From DAHUXN01 sp963811805 (GTDB lineage Bacteria; Acidobacteriota; Terriglobia; Acidiferrales; UBA7541), in contig CAWESU010000001.1 in NCBI GenBank assembly GCA_963811805.1, positions 2,046,001 to 2,110,000 of the forward strand: DNA of 64,000 nucleotides, given 5' to 3'. Under the pieces are notes generated by a model. The model did not search any database and was not told the origin of the DNA. It saw nothing but the letters and a program-made list of their open reading frames with translations. Below, in pieces: positions 19,001 to 27,512 of the stretch. Position numbers and translations under genes: made by a program. Numbering within the stretch: the stretch's first letter is position 1; each line of letters begins with the position of its first letter.

Positions 19001-19384
19001 GCGTGCCTGACGAACCATTACGCTGCATCCGACGGCGATTTCTTCACTTACTTTTTTAAGTTCTACAAACTCGGCCCCGTCATCGGCACGCGCACATGGG
19101 GCGGCGTTCGTGGCATTCGCGGCGAATTCCCGCTGATGGACGGCGGCTACATCACGCGCTCGGAGTTTTCGCTCTACGGCCTCAATAGCCAGTGGATCAT
19201 CGAAAACCACGGCGTCGAGCCCGACATTGTAGTCGAAAACACGCCCGACAAACTCTTTGCTGGGCACGATCCGCAACTCGAGAAAGCGGTCGACTTGCTC
19301 ATGCAGCAGATTCGCGAGCATCCGAAAGTTCTACCGTCGCCGCCACCCGATCTGCCCCCCTACCCGAAGGGACCGGGGTTGTAG
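16013..19384 (+). CDS. Tricorn-type protease (beta-propeller, PDZ, S41 catalytic domain)
   Basis: A 1123-residue exported relative of tricorn protease, which degrades peptides. The ATG at 16013 follows AGGAGGG at five-base spacing and opens a signal peptide (FAVVFVLVLASATSPSAQQ). Residues about 35-620 contain TolB/WD40-like blades such as FSPDGKWIAFTG, WTPDSKRIVF and WSPDGRWVAYIS. A PDZ-like segment lies near 760-850. The S41 domain starts at GKIGYVYLPDMG and has FDVRYNGGGNVDQ, YAASDGDFFTYFF (candidate catalytic Ser in ASDGD), GTRTWGGVRGI and IENHGVEPDI (candidate catalytic Glu). An upstream LSNSHMYVGGGD holds the expected His. A Lys/Glu-rich linker (PAKKEQKSEKKEAF) joins propeller and catalytic halves. 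Full length suggests an active enzyme. It is alone on its strand. Confidence 0.92.
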   Translation: MSAFHRAAVGFAVVFVLVLASATSPSAQQPPEGRLLRFPDVHGTQVVFSYAGDLWLTTTDGGVAQRITTSPGLEIFPHFSPDGKWIAFTGQYDGNFNVYVIPAEGGQPRQLTFVPDIGPIPERMGPNNEVIAWTPDSKRIVFLSRRDTFNDWFGHLWSVSVDGGLPERLPIDRGGLLAFNSDGSEMIYNRIFRNFRTWKRYTGGMAQKLSLWNFKTHQYEQLTNDEWTDTFPMWKGGAVYFASDRGAEHRLNLYSMDLKSRAARQLTHYKDFDVEWPSLNGDRIIFENGGWLYLFDTKTERTSKLTVQIEGDFDQARKHWDSTAKLIDSADLSPDGKRAAFTARGDVYTVPADHGATRNLTATPGIREQNVAWSPDGRWVAYISDRTGEQALYIRAQDGMGAEQQITDGGPEFPMQPVWSPDSSKLAYADSSLRLFYVDTHEKHPVLVDEAKWAEITNYSWSPDSKWIAYDKTPENNYPVIELYSLADKKISDVTTDFNPSFNPIFDPGGKYLYFLSFRTFNEVVGVYDNDFANPQAARIYAVTLRADEASPFAPQSDEVTLKPSDVSANAGGVAAQSSAAAAPAKKEQKSEKKEAFRIDLDGIQNRVVALPTPPGNLANLGAADGRVYYSSSPTFGYSGSLPGSTPEIHVFDLAERKDHILISGATDYALSADGKKLLYQAPSNMFGIVDATPPGDGAHHVGDGALDLSGLRAEIDPHAEWKQMFNEAWRQERTFFYEKSMNGVDWAAERDKYAQLLPYVADRYDLDYLIGEMFGELSNSHMYVGGGDYPDLHPVNVGLLGADFQLDEASGRYKFARVLPGENWDAELRSPLTQPGATVHAGDYLLAVNGHEVRAPQNPYELFVNTANENVTLTVNSSPATEGAREIIVQPIESELKLRELDWIQTNREKVNKFSGGKIGYVYLPDMGASGLNEFVKQYFPQIRKQGIIFDVRYNGGGNVDQIILERLRRILAGMGTARNWAPNTEPANVFYGYMACLTNHYAASDGDFFTYFFKFYKLGPVIGTRTWGGVRGIRGEFPLMDGGYITRSEFSLYGLNSQWIIENHGVEPDIVVENTPDKLFAGHDPQLEKAVDLLMQQIREHPKVLPSPPPDLPPYPKGPGL

Positions 19385-19488
19385 CCGTAGCGAAAGTCGC
19401 TTGCACCGTTGTGCTCTGGCGTTAGTGAGGACGGGAATTTGGCGTGCGGTCGGCGATCGAGGCTATCGCGAGACGGGGACCGCGACGG

Positions 19489-20592
19489 TCACTTCATGGA
19501 AAACTCTGGGGCGCTCAGGACATCCATACGCGGCGTGATCCCCAATCCTGGATGCGTGGACGAGGCCATGCGTCCGTGACGGCGCTGCGGAGCGCCTTCA
19601 GCGATGCTGCGCGTGACGTAGCTGTTGAAGTCCGTGGTCGAAAACAAAAATTCCGGCGGCGTGCTTTGCGCCAGGTGAGCGATGGCCGCGGTCACGATGT
19701 CGCCGCCCCAGGTGTCTTCAATGGTCAGCGCGACGCCGAGCGAAACGCAGAGATCGCGAATTTCCCGCGCGTGCGTGAGGCCCCCGACCTTGGAGATTTT
19801 CAGGTTGATAATGTCCATGGCCTGATCCGTGTGGCCGCGCACGACCATGGCCAGGCTGTCCACCACTTCATCGAGAATGAATGGCCGGTTCGTGTGGCGG
19901 CGCACGGTCAGGCATTCCTCGTAGCTCGCGCAGGGCTGTTCGATGTAAACGTCCACGTCACGCACAGCGTCGGCGACGCGCAGGGCCTGGTGCTGCGTCC
20001 AGCCGGTATTGGCGTCGGCAATTAGCACGTCGCCAGGCTCGAGCTGCGCGGCCACGGCGCGGATGCGCGCGATGTCGGTGTCAGGAGCGCCGCCGACCTT
20101 AAGCTGAAATTTGTGATATCCCTCGGCGCGATATTTCGCGACGCTTGCGGCCATGGCCGCCGGCGAATCCTGGGAGATCGCGCGGTAGAGTGGAAAGTCT
20201 TCCGCGTAGCGTCCGCCGAGCAGCGTGGTGACGGATTGTGAGCTGGCTTTGCCGAGAATGTCCCAGCACGCCACGTCAAGCGCGGATTTCACATACGGAT
20301 GTCCGCGCATCGCGGCGTCCATGCTGAGATTGAGCGGGCCGAGCTGCATCGGGTCAAGCCCCAGCAGGGAAGGAGCCAGTTCGGCGATGCCGGTGCGCAC
20401 GCCCGCCGCGTACGCCGGTAGATACGCGGGCCCCAGGGGACAGATTTCGCCAAAGCCGGTGACGCCTTCGTCCGTGCGAATTTCGACCACGGTCGAATCG
20501 AAGACTTTCACTTCGTTTCCGCCGGACCATTTGTACGCGCCCTCGTGCAGCGGCAACTCGACACGGTAGGCGCGAATTTCAGTGATTTTCAT
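19489..20592 (-). CDS. Mandelate racemase/muconate lactonizing enzyme family protein (cis-3-hydroxyproline dehydratase/hydroxyproline-betaine epimerase-like)
   Basis: A 367-residue enolase-superfamily enzyme. The N-terminal capping domain is followed by a barrel with KFQLKVGG (K-x-K base), ADANTGW (Asp metal ligand), YIEQPC (Glu ligand), ILDEVVDS (Asp-Glu ligand), NLKISKVGG (second catalytic Lys) and the subgroup-marking IEDTWGGDI. EDTWGGD is typical of cis-3-hydroxy-L-proline dehydratases and 4-hydroxyproline betaine 2-epimerases, so an imino- or amino-acid derivative is a likely substrate. A dipeptide epimerase role cannot be excluded. It starts 8 bp after the stop of a TauE/SafE permease gene, which indicates a two-gene operon of uptake or export plus catabolism. 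Confidence 0.85.
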   Translation of the reverse strand: MKITEIRAYRVELPLHEGAYKWSGGNEVKVFDSTVVEIRTDEGVTGFGEICPLGPAYLPAYAAGVRTGIAELAPSLLGLDPMQLGPLNLSMDAAMRGHPYVKSALDVACWDILGKASSQSVTTLLGGRYAEDFPLYRAISQDSPAAMAASVAKYRAEGYHKFQLKVGGAPDTDIARIRAVAAQLEPGDVLIADANTGWTQHQALRVADAVRDVDVYIEQPCASYEECLTVRRHTNRPFILDEVVDSLAMVVRGHTDQAMDIINLKISKVGGLTHAREIRDLCVSLGVALTIEDTWGGDIVTAAIAHLAQSTPPEFLFSTTDFNSYVTRSIAEGAPQRRHGRMASSTHPGLGITPRMDVLSAPEFSMK

Positions 20593-20600
20593 GATGTTGA

Positions 20601-21536
20601 TTATGCCGAGAGGCTCTTGCTCTCCGCTTCAGCGCGGCTCTCGGTGGCGGCGGAGCGTAGAAGCATCACAGCGGTATAGAGGACGACGAAAACGACGATC
20701 CACTTCACGTAGTTGATGTTGATCTTATACAGCCGGAGAAAAATCGTGGCCGCGATGACCACGCCGGGAATTCCGCCGATGGTCAATCCGAGCGCTGCCT
20801 TGGGGCTATAGCGATGCGCTTTGATGAATCGTGTGCCTCCGACCGGCATCAGGAACGCACAGGAGCCCATCATGATGGGGAACGCGGCGATAGGATTCAT
20901 GCCCAACAAATAGATGAGAATCATGCACGGCGCATAGAGACCGACGCCTAGCTGTTGAATCGCTCCGAGGAAAAAGTTCACGACGACGGCAATACAGAGT
21001 TTTATCCCCGTCAAACCCATGGCGAATCCGCCGATTGGAAGCAAACCCTTCGGATGGCTTGCAGTGGGTATCGAACTGAACATCAGCAGCGAGGCGGCGA
21101 CCAAGGCGATTCCCAGGCCGATCTGAATCTTGCGCTTGGGCCAGCCGCTGACAATGCCGGCGCCGAAATAAGCACCCAAGGACGCAGCGACGATCATGCT
21201 GATGAGCGTTGTCGGGTCCACGGCCACTGCCGCAATAAAGAAAAAGGCCTCCGTGATAGTAGGCATGGCGTGACCCACGTTCATCGTGCCAGGAATTAGG
21301 TCGTCGGGTATCAGGTTCAGCAGCTTGTAAATCGAGCTGGTGATGGCAAACGAGCCCACGCCCAGCGTGTCCATGAAGTTGGCGAAGAAGCCGACGCCTA
21401 GTTGGATTGGGAAGTTTGCGGTGGCGCCGGCTGCGTCCTTCGTGCCCGCCCGCCGGCCGCGTAACAGGTACGCAAGCCATACGATTGCGTAAGCCAGGGT
21501 CACGACTGCGAGTGCAATCAGTAAGGCAGTTTTCAC
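20601..21536 (-). CDS. TauE/SafE family membrane transporter
   Basis: About 311 residues with eight or so hydrophobic segments, typical of the TauE/SafE (COG0730) permeases that move sulfite, sulfonates or other organic anions. Supporting stretches are GVGFFANFMDTLGVGSFAIT, NVGHAMPTITEAFFFIA, FFLGAIQQLGVGLYAP and MMGSCAFLMPVGGT, with internal symmetry between the two halves. The start is set at GTG 21536, so the protein begins KTALLIALAVVTLAYAI. An alternative GTG at 21617 would add 27 polar residues unlike the family. The downstream enolase-superfamily gene begins 8 bp later, suggesting the permease carries that enzyme's substrate or product. Confidence 0.85.
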   Translation of the reverse strand: MKTALLIALAVVTLAYAIVWLAYLLRGRRAGTKDAAGATANFPIQLGVGFFANFMDTLGVGSFAITSSIYKLLNLIPDDLIPGTMNVGHAMPTITEAFFFIAAVAVDPTTLISMIVAASLGAYFGAGIVSGWPKRKIQIGLGIALVAASLLMFSSIPTASHPKGLLPIGGFAMGLTGIKLCIAVVVNFFLGAIQQLGVGLYAPCMILIYLLGMNPIAAFPIMMGSCAFLMPVGGTRFIKAHRYSPKAALGLTIGGIPGVVIAATIFLRLYKININYVKWIVVFVVLYTAVMLLRSAATESRAEAESKSLSA

Positions 21537-21865
21537 ATTTGATCCGTAACTCTCGTTCCGAGACTCTCCGCCGAACCAATAATCTATAACTAACTGACCC
21601 AGCGTGCAACGGTTCACAGAGCCTGTTGACTACATAATCTCTTCGGCGCTGCAAGAAATCACAAGGCCAAGAATTAACGCCTTTCAACCCATTCCTCGGA
21701 CATCTTTCCTTGTTTGCGTTTCGAGACTAGGTGCCCAGAAATGCGGTATAAGATGCGGAGGGCGCGACCGGAAAGTGGCTTTGGAGACCCTAACCGAAGA
21801 GGCTAGGACGAGGCGGGCCGCGAAAAGTCGCGGAGCAGGGATAATCTTTTTGAGGATCAACATAC

Positions 21866-24800
21866 ATGAGCAAACAGCAAAAGTCCGCAGCATGCGTTGT
21901 GTTTCTGGCATTGGCGATGTCCGTACTGGGAAGCCGAATCGGCCTTGCCCAACCGCAAACAACATATAGCGAGAGCCTCTATAGCGGAATGCAGTGGCGT
22001 CTTATAGGTCCGTTTCGCGGGGGGCGCGTCGAGACGGTTACCGGGATTCCCGGCGACCCGCTTACCTACTACATGGGCTCAGTGGGCGGCGGTGTGTGGA
22101 AAACAACCGATGCGGGCCAGACCTGGGAACCACTATGGAATAAGGGTTCAGTTTTTTCGATTGGCGCTGTTGCCGTCGCGTATTCCGAGCCGAACATCGT
22201 TTACGTTGGCACTGGCGAAGCCTGCCCTCGCGGGGATATGGCCTACGGTGACGGAATGTATACGTCGACTGATGCGGGCAAGACTTGGCAGCACATCGGG
22301 CTCACCGACTCGCGGCATATCGGCAAGATCCTCGTCGATCCTCATGACCCGAACCGCGTGTTTGTTGCTGCACTGGGTCACGTATACGGTCCGAATACGG
22401 AGCGAGGGGTTTTCCGTTCCACCGACGGCGGCCAAACTTGGGCGAAGGTCCTTTACAAGAACGGCACGACTGGCGTCGCCGATTTGATTTTCGATCCCAC
22501 GAATTCGCAAATCCTGTACGCGGCGATGTGGACGGTGCAGAGAACGCCTTGGAGTTTGACAAGCGGTGGCTCGCCCGATGACGGGCTCTATAAATCGACG
22601 GATGGCGGCGATACGTGGCAAAAACTCGGCGGAGAGGGTTGGCCTGAAGGTTTACTTGGAAAGATCGGCGTGGCCGTCTCTGCCGGAAATCCCAACCGCG
22701 TGTATGCGCTTGTGGAGGCGACCGGAACCCAGAAGGGACTCTACCGCTCCGAAGATGGTGGGAAGAGCTGGCAGTTCATCAACGGTCGACACGACCTCAT
22801 CCAGAGGCCCTGGTACTTCACGCATTTGTGGGTGGATCCGAAGAATGCCGACACGGTTTACATCCAGGACATGGGTGTATTTCGGTCGACCGACAGCGGT
22901 AAAACGTTCGAGCGCGTGACGTCCGTGCCACACGGAGACAATCATGCTTTGTGGATTAATCCGATGAATTCCTCGTGGATGATTATTGGCAACGATGGCG
23001 GCGCTACAATTTCAACGAACTCCGGAAAAACTTGGAGCACTATCTACAATCAGCCGACGGCGCAGTTCTATCACATCTCTGCCGACAACCAATTTGATTA
23101 TCGCGTCTACGCCGCTCAACAAGACAATTCCACTATTTCGATCGCTACTCGGACACGTCACGGCGGGATTACGGCCGACGATTATTATCCCGTCGGTGGC
23201 GGGGAAAGCGCCTACATCTTTCCCAGTCCTGCCGACCCCAATATTGTGTTCGCAACCGATAAGGAAACTTCATATATCCAACGATTCGACAAGAGGCTTG
23301 AGCAGGACCAGGACATCTCCGAATGGCCAACGTCTGTCGACGGCTGGGGAGCCGATGTGGCGAAGTACCGATTCAATTGGACGGAGCCGATCGCGATTTC
23401 ACCGTTCGATCCTCACACGATCTATCACGCGGGAAATGTGCTCTTCAAATCCACCAACGACGGTGAAACCTGGACGAGAATCAGCCCCGATTTGACTCGT
23501 AATGATAAGACCAAGCAGCAACGCTCCGGCGGCCCGATCACGGGCGACAACTCAACCATCGAATATTACGACGTCATTTTCTCGGTCGTCGAATCACCCT
23601 TGCAGAAAGGGCTAATCTGGGCGGGCACGGACGACGGCTTGGTTTGGCTGACGCGCGATGGCGGAGCGCACTGGGAAAATGTGACCCCGAAGGGTCTGCC
23701 GGCCTGGAGCAAGGTGAGCCTGATTGAGGCTTCGCCGCACGTCGCCGGAGCGGCTTACGTGGCCGTCAATCGCTATAAGAATGACGACCTGAAGCCTTAT
23801 GTTTGGAAGACGGCCGACTACGGCCAAACATGGACCTCCATCACCAACGGCATCCCCACTGGTTCGTTTGTCCGCGCTGTGCGAGAAGATCCAGTGCGGC
23901 GTGGATTGTTGTTTGCCGGAACCGAGATGGGGATTTACGTTTCTTTTGATGACGGCGCCGATTGGCAATCGCTGCAATTGAACTTGCCCGTGACTTCGGT
24001 GCGCGACCTCATCATCCATCATGACGACCTGATCGTCGCGACGCATGGCCGCGCCATTTGGAGTCTGGATGACATCACAGCCTTGCGGCAAATCAATCCA
24101 GATGTGACGCAATCTACGGCTTTCCTATTCAAGCCGGAAATCGCCTACCGCGTGCGCCGCGGTGGCGGCTTTGGGTTGGCGGGTGGCGGGTCAGTCGGCC
24201 AGAATCCTCCTGACGGCGCCGTGATTGATTATTATCTGCAGAATCCTCCGAACGGCGAAGTCACGATGGACATCCTCAATGGCCAAGGGAATGTAGTGCG
24301 CCACTTCACCAGCCAAAAATCGGCCTCGACCGAGGAGGAAGATATGGGAGCAGGGCCGTCTGACCAGTCGCGGCGCTCGTTGCCGGTCAAGGCGGGAATG
24401 AACCGTTATGTTTGGAATCTCCGCAGCAATCCCCCGGAATCCCTAGTCACGGGTCCGCATCCGGCGCTTGGGGGCGCGGCTCTTGCCCCGCTAGTGTTGC
24501 CGGGGAGGTATCAGGTGCGGCTCACGGTGAACGGAAATACGCTCACCCAACCGCTCGTTGTCAAGATGGATCCGGAAGTGAAAACCAGCGCGGCTGACTT
24601 GGGGCGCCAATATGATCTGGTTATGCGAATTCGTAATCGGCTCAATGATTTAATCGTCGCCGCCAACCAGATTCATGCTCTCCGTCAGCGACTCGGATCT
24701 TTCATCAAGCAAGCTCCGGAGGGATCGCCAACGCTTGCGGCAGCACGCGACCTTGACGAGAAGGCGGAGGACATCGAAAACGCGATTTATGAACCTGATG

Positions 24801-25054
24801 ATCTCGCCCCAGAGGATATCCACAATTACCCAGTGAAAATCCGGGTGAAGCTAATTGCCCTGCAGCATGCTGTCGACAGTGCGGATACTGGACCGACGCC
24901 ACAGTCCTACCAGGTCTTCCAGATGCTGGATCAGGAGCTGAGCGTCCAACTCGCGAGATGGAAGGAGGTCATGGAAAAAGACATTCCTACGTTCGACAAG
25001 CTTACGCCATCGGCTGGCCTGAGCGAGTTGAAAATCGAAAAAACGCGTGAATGA
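21866..25054 (+). CDS. Exported sortilin/VPS10-like BNR-repeat protein (paralogue 2)
   Basis: A 1062-residue paralogue of the protein at 2480-5677. The signal peptide is VVFLALAMSVLGSRIGLAQP. The shared opening motif is MQWRLIGPFRGGRVETVTGI (the other copy has LQWRLVGPFRGGRATCITGI). Asp-box blades include TTDAGQTWEP, STDAGKTWQH, STDGGDTWQK, TNDGETWTR, TRDGGAHWEN and TADYGQTWTS. Shared later motifs are PHGDNHALWINP and NQPTAQFYH/R. A C-terminal helical region after a beta-rich RYQVRLTVNGNTLTQPL segment also matches its paralogue. These proteins are exported propeller proteins of unproven activity. The gene stands alone with its own 240-bp upstream interval; the nearest downstream gene is about 800 bp away. 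Confidence 0.85.
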   Translation: MSKQQKSAACVVFLALAMSVLGSRIGLAQPQTTYSESLYSGMQWRLIGPFRGGRVETVTGIPGDPLTYYMGSVGGGVWKTTDAGQTWEPLWNKGSVFSIGAVAVAYSEPNIVYVGTGEACPRGDMAYGDGMYTSTDAGKTWQHIGLTDSRHIGKILVDPHDPNRVFVAALGHVYGPNTERGVFRSTDGGQTWAKVLYKNGTTGVADLIFDPTNSQILYAAMWTVQRTPWSLTSGGSPDDGLYKSTDGGDTWQKLGGEGWPEGLLGKIGVAVSAGNPNRVYALVEATGTQKGLYRSEDGGKSWQFINGRHDLIQRPWYFTHLWVDPKNADTVYIQDMGVFRSTDSGKTFERVTSVPHGDNHALWINPMNSSWMIIGNDGGATISTNSGKTWSTIYNQPTAQFYHISADNQFDYRVYAAQQDNSTISIATRTRHGGITADDYYPVGGGESAYIFPSPADPNIVFATDKETSYIQRFDKRLEQDQDISEWPTSVDGWGADVAKYRFNWTEPIAISPFDPHTIYHAGNVLFKSTNDGETWTRISPDLTRNDKTKQQRSGGPITGDNSTIEYYDVIFSVVESPLQKGLIWAGTDDGLVWLTRDGGAHWENVTPKGLPAWSKVSLIEASPHVAGAAYVAVNRYKNDDLKPYVWKTADYGQTWTSITNGIPTGSFVRAVREDPVRRGLLFAGTEMGIYVSFDDGADWQSLQLNLPVTSVRDLIIHHDDLIVATHGRAIWSLDDITALRQINPDVTQSTAFLFKPEIAYRVRRGGGFGLAGGGSVGQNPPDGAVIDYYLQNPPNGEVTMDILNGQGNVVRHFTSQKSASTEEEDMGAGPSDQSRRSLPVKAGMNRYVWNLRSNPPESLVTGPHPALGGAALAPLVLPGRYQVRLTVNGNTLTQPLVVKMDPEVKTSAADLGRQYDLVMRIRNRLNDLIVAANQIHALRQRLGSFIKQAPEGSPTLAAARDLDEKAEDIENAIYEPDDLAPEDIHNYPVKIRVKLIALQHAVDSADTGPTPQSYQVFQMLDQELSVQLARWKEVMEKDIPTFDKLTPSAGLSELKIEKTRE

Positions 25055-25850
25055 TGAGCAATGCCACTCGGGCTCAGATAGACCAGACCAACGACGAGCA
25101 GGATCCCGAGAGAAATCTCGGCCGTTGCCTGCATCGGAGCCGCGATCGCAGCGTGACTCGCCGCCTAACCCATGGCTGCCTTCCACGCGGCGCGTCAGTG
25201 ACCCACCTTTATGCAGTAGTTGATTGTGCCTGCGTAGCCCGCCGGAGTGTAAAGGCCCTTTCCCAGGTTTTCGAAGAAGACGAGAATCATGTGGTGACCG
25301 AAGTTCGAGTCTGTCGCTAATATTGACTCGGTTGGTTTCGCTCTGCATAATTCAGTTGCGGGTGTTGGGATCCTTGGGCCCGAGCAAAAGGCAGAGGGGG
25401 TCCTCGTCGAACGAATCCCAACGCTGCGGACTCCTAGCAATATTGAAACGCAGGTGCGATCCGCGACGAACGTTATCGTCCACCCTTGCGTATCGGTCAC
25501 TCTGGAACCAACTTGCGGAATGAAATGCGTTGTGGTTGAATGACTGCGGCAAAGGAGTTTGCCTCCCCGAACGCATCGGGGTAAAGCGCCACGTTTTCTA
25601 GCGGCTGATGACTCCTCCCAACTTCTTAGCAGGGTCTATCCTGTGCGAGGGCGCATATGGGAGGGGTAAGAAGAAGCTGTAGTAAGCGGCAGCGCGAAAT
25701 GTACGCCATCGCAGTGTCGCTTCCTGTCTCCTGCATTGAGTTTTCAACCTTCGTCGTCAATCATCGCAGGCAAGGCATTCGCAATTTTCCCGGCCAATCG
25801 AGGAGTATTGCTTCAATAGCAGCTCCACCCGCCTCCAAGGGAGCTGAGCT
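25055..25850. other. 796-bp interval with no assignable gene
   Basis: No convincing gene on either strand. The minus strand between about 25330 and 25195 reads like a protein end (GHHMILVFFENLGKGLYTPA, then GTINYCIKVGH and stop) but has no recognised family or credible start, so it may be a remnant. An inverted repeat CCCGA..TCGGG lies near 25567-25582. A GGGAG Shine-Dalgarno at the right edge serves the downstream operon, whose promoter must lie somewhere here. Confidence 0.4.
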
Positions 25851-26804
25851 ATGAGAGAAGCCATTGCCTACAACCTGATTCAGATTCTTTTTGTTCTGGG
25901 CTTCGCTCCTCTCTACTCGGGCGTGCTATCGCGCTTCAAGGAAAATGTACAGAGCAAGCGCGGCCCGAGCATTTTTCAGCCATATCGCGACCTTTGGAAG
26001 CTCTTCCACAAGGATGAAGTGATTTCCTCGGAGACAACGTGGATCTTCCGCATCGCGCCATACCTGGTATTCATTACACCGATCTTCGTGACGGTTCTGA
26101 TCCCCGTTCTTACCGATTATCCGCTCGCTTTCGCTTTCATGGGAGACATGCTGGCAGGCGGTTTCTTCCTGGGTTTGGCCGGATTCTTCGCGGCACTTGC
26201 GGCAGTCGATACCGGGAATCCGTACGGTCCCATGGGAGCCAGCCGAACGCGCATGGTTGGATTCTTGGCCGAGCCCGTCTTTATGATTGTCTTCTTCACC
26301 GTATCGTTCGTCGCGCAGTCGACGATCCCCTACATCGTGCAGCAAAAGTGGATTGCGAATGCGGCCGCCTTTTTTTCACCGGCGCATGTATTGCTGCTGA
26401 TTGCGTTTCTGATGCTGATCTTGGCCGAAGGGGGACGAATCCCCGTCGACAACCCGACGGGTCACTTTGAGTTGGCCATGATTGACGAATCAAAGGGTTT
26501 GGAGTTTTCAGGCCGGGGAGCCGCTTTGATGAAATGGGGCGGGCAGATGAAATTCCTGGTGCTGGCCTGTATTTTTCTAAACGTGCTGGTCGCACCATGG
26601 GGTCTCGCGCATGGCCGCGAACTCGTCGAAGTCCTGATCGCCATTCCTTTGATTTTAGTGAAGATACTGTTCTTTGTGATCGTTCTGGTGGTGATCGAAA
26701 CTTCACTTTCCAAGCTGCGGCTTTTCCGAATCAGCGAATTTCTGGGAGCCGCTTTCATCATTTCCGTGACCGCCATGATCGTCAGCATTTTTGTCGGCTC
26801 GTAG
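25851..26804 (+). CDS. hyfC: HyfC/HycD-like membrane subunit (NuoH-like) of an Ehr-type complex
   Basis: A 317-residue membrane protein with about eight helices, homologous to HyfC/HycD and complex I NuoH. This subunit anchors the peripheral arm and forms the Q-chamber-like entry to the membrane arm. Family landmarks are SRFKENVQSKRGPSIFQPYR near residues 26-45, DTGNPYGPMGASRTRM near 122-137, and AEGGRIPVDNPTGHFELAMI near 186-205 (the acidic loop facing the catalytic subunit). It is first in a six-gene operon with gaps of only 15 bp or overlaps. The start ATG at 25851 has GGGAG upstream. The name reflects homology; this complex lacks hydrogenase ligands, so an Ehr name may be more accurate. 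Confidence 0.9.
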   Translation: MREAIAYNLIQILFVLGFAPLYSGVLSRFKENVQSKRGPSIFQPYRDLWKLFHKDEVISSETTWIFRIAPYLVFITPIFVTVLIPVLTDYPLAFAFMGDMLAGGFFLGLAGFFAALAAVDTGNPYGPMGASRTRMVGFLAEPVFMIVFFTVSFVAQSTIPYIVQQKWIANAAAFFSPAHVLLLIAFLMLILAEGGRIPVDNPTGHFELAMIDESKGLEFSGRGAALMKWGGQMKFLVLACIFLNVLVAPWGLAHGRELVEVLIAIPLILVKILFFVIVLVVIETSLSKLRLFRISEFLGAAFIISVTAMIVSIFVGS

Positions 26805-26819
26805 AGTGGGGAGGAGTTT

Positions 26820-27512
26820 GTGCACAGCATAGCGATGCCGGTCGGCGAATCGCTGAATACGCTCAGCGCCGGACTGATCCTGATCTGCTCCTTTGCCATG
26901 GTGGGTACGCGTCAAGTGCAAGGAGTATTGAGATTCTTTGTGATTCAATCGCTCCTCTTAGCCGCTTCTTCCTTCTTGCTAGCGTTCGACGAACATTCGA
27001 TTCACTTGTGGGCTCTCGGAATCATCACCATCGTCGCGAAGGTGATCGTGATTCCATGGGTGCTGAAACGTACCCTCGCGCGCGAACTCTACGTGCGGAG
27101 GGAGATCGAGCAAACCATGAATATTCCCGCATCGCTCTTGCTCTCCCTGTTATTGGCCATTGGCGCGGAACTCCTCGTGGGCCCTTTGAGTTCGGCAATG
27201 GGAAACCTGGTGATACGAGTCAATTTTCCCATCGGTCTGGCGTGTGTCTTGATCGGCGCCTATTCGTTGGCCGCGCGAAGAGAGGCTGTTCCACAGCTGA
27301 TTGGAATCTTGGCGATGGAGAACGGCGCGTTTCTCGCAGGCATCGCCATCGCCGCGGAACTCCCGCTCATCGCTGAATTGGCGGTGGCCATCGATGTCGT
27401 GCTGATTGCCGTTATCGTCGGACTGCTGACACGGAACATCAAGCGCACCATCGGGACCACCGAGGCGGCGGGACTCCGAGCCTTGAAGGAGGAACCGGCG
27501 TCATGGCGCTAA
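26820..27512 (+). CDS. hyfE: HyfE-like membrane subunit (NuoK-like)
   Basis: A 230-residue, highly hydrophobic protein with about six or seven helices, matching the HyfE family, whose C-terminal part corresponds to complex I NuoK. The start is a GTG at 26820 placed just after GAGGAG. It begins 15 bp after hyfC and overlaps the next gene by 10 bp, so translation is probably coupled. The segment ILAMENGAFLAGIAIAAELP contains the buried glutamate typical of NuoK-type proton paths, and a second Glu lies in AELAVAIDVV. It is expected to sit between the NuoH-like subunit and the antiporter-like subunits in the membrane arm. Confidence 0.87.
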   Translation: MHSIAMPVGESLNTLSAGLILICSFAMVGTRQVQGVLRFFVIQSLLLAASSFLLAFDEHSIHLWALGIITIVAKVIVIPWVLKRTLARELYVRREIEQTMNIPASLLLSLLLAIGAELLVGPLSSAMGNLVIRVNFPIGLACVLIGAYSLAARREAVPQLIGILAMENGAFLAGIAIAAELPLIAELAVAIDVVLIAVIVGLLTRNIKRTIGTTEAAGLRALKEEPASWR

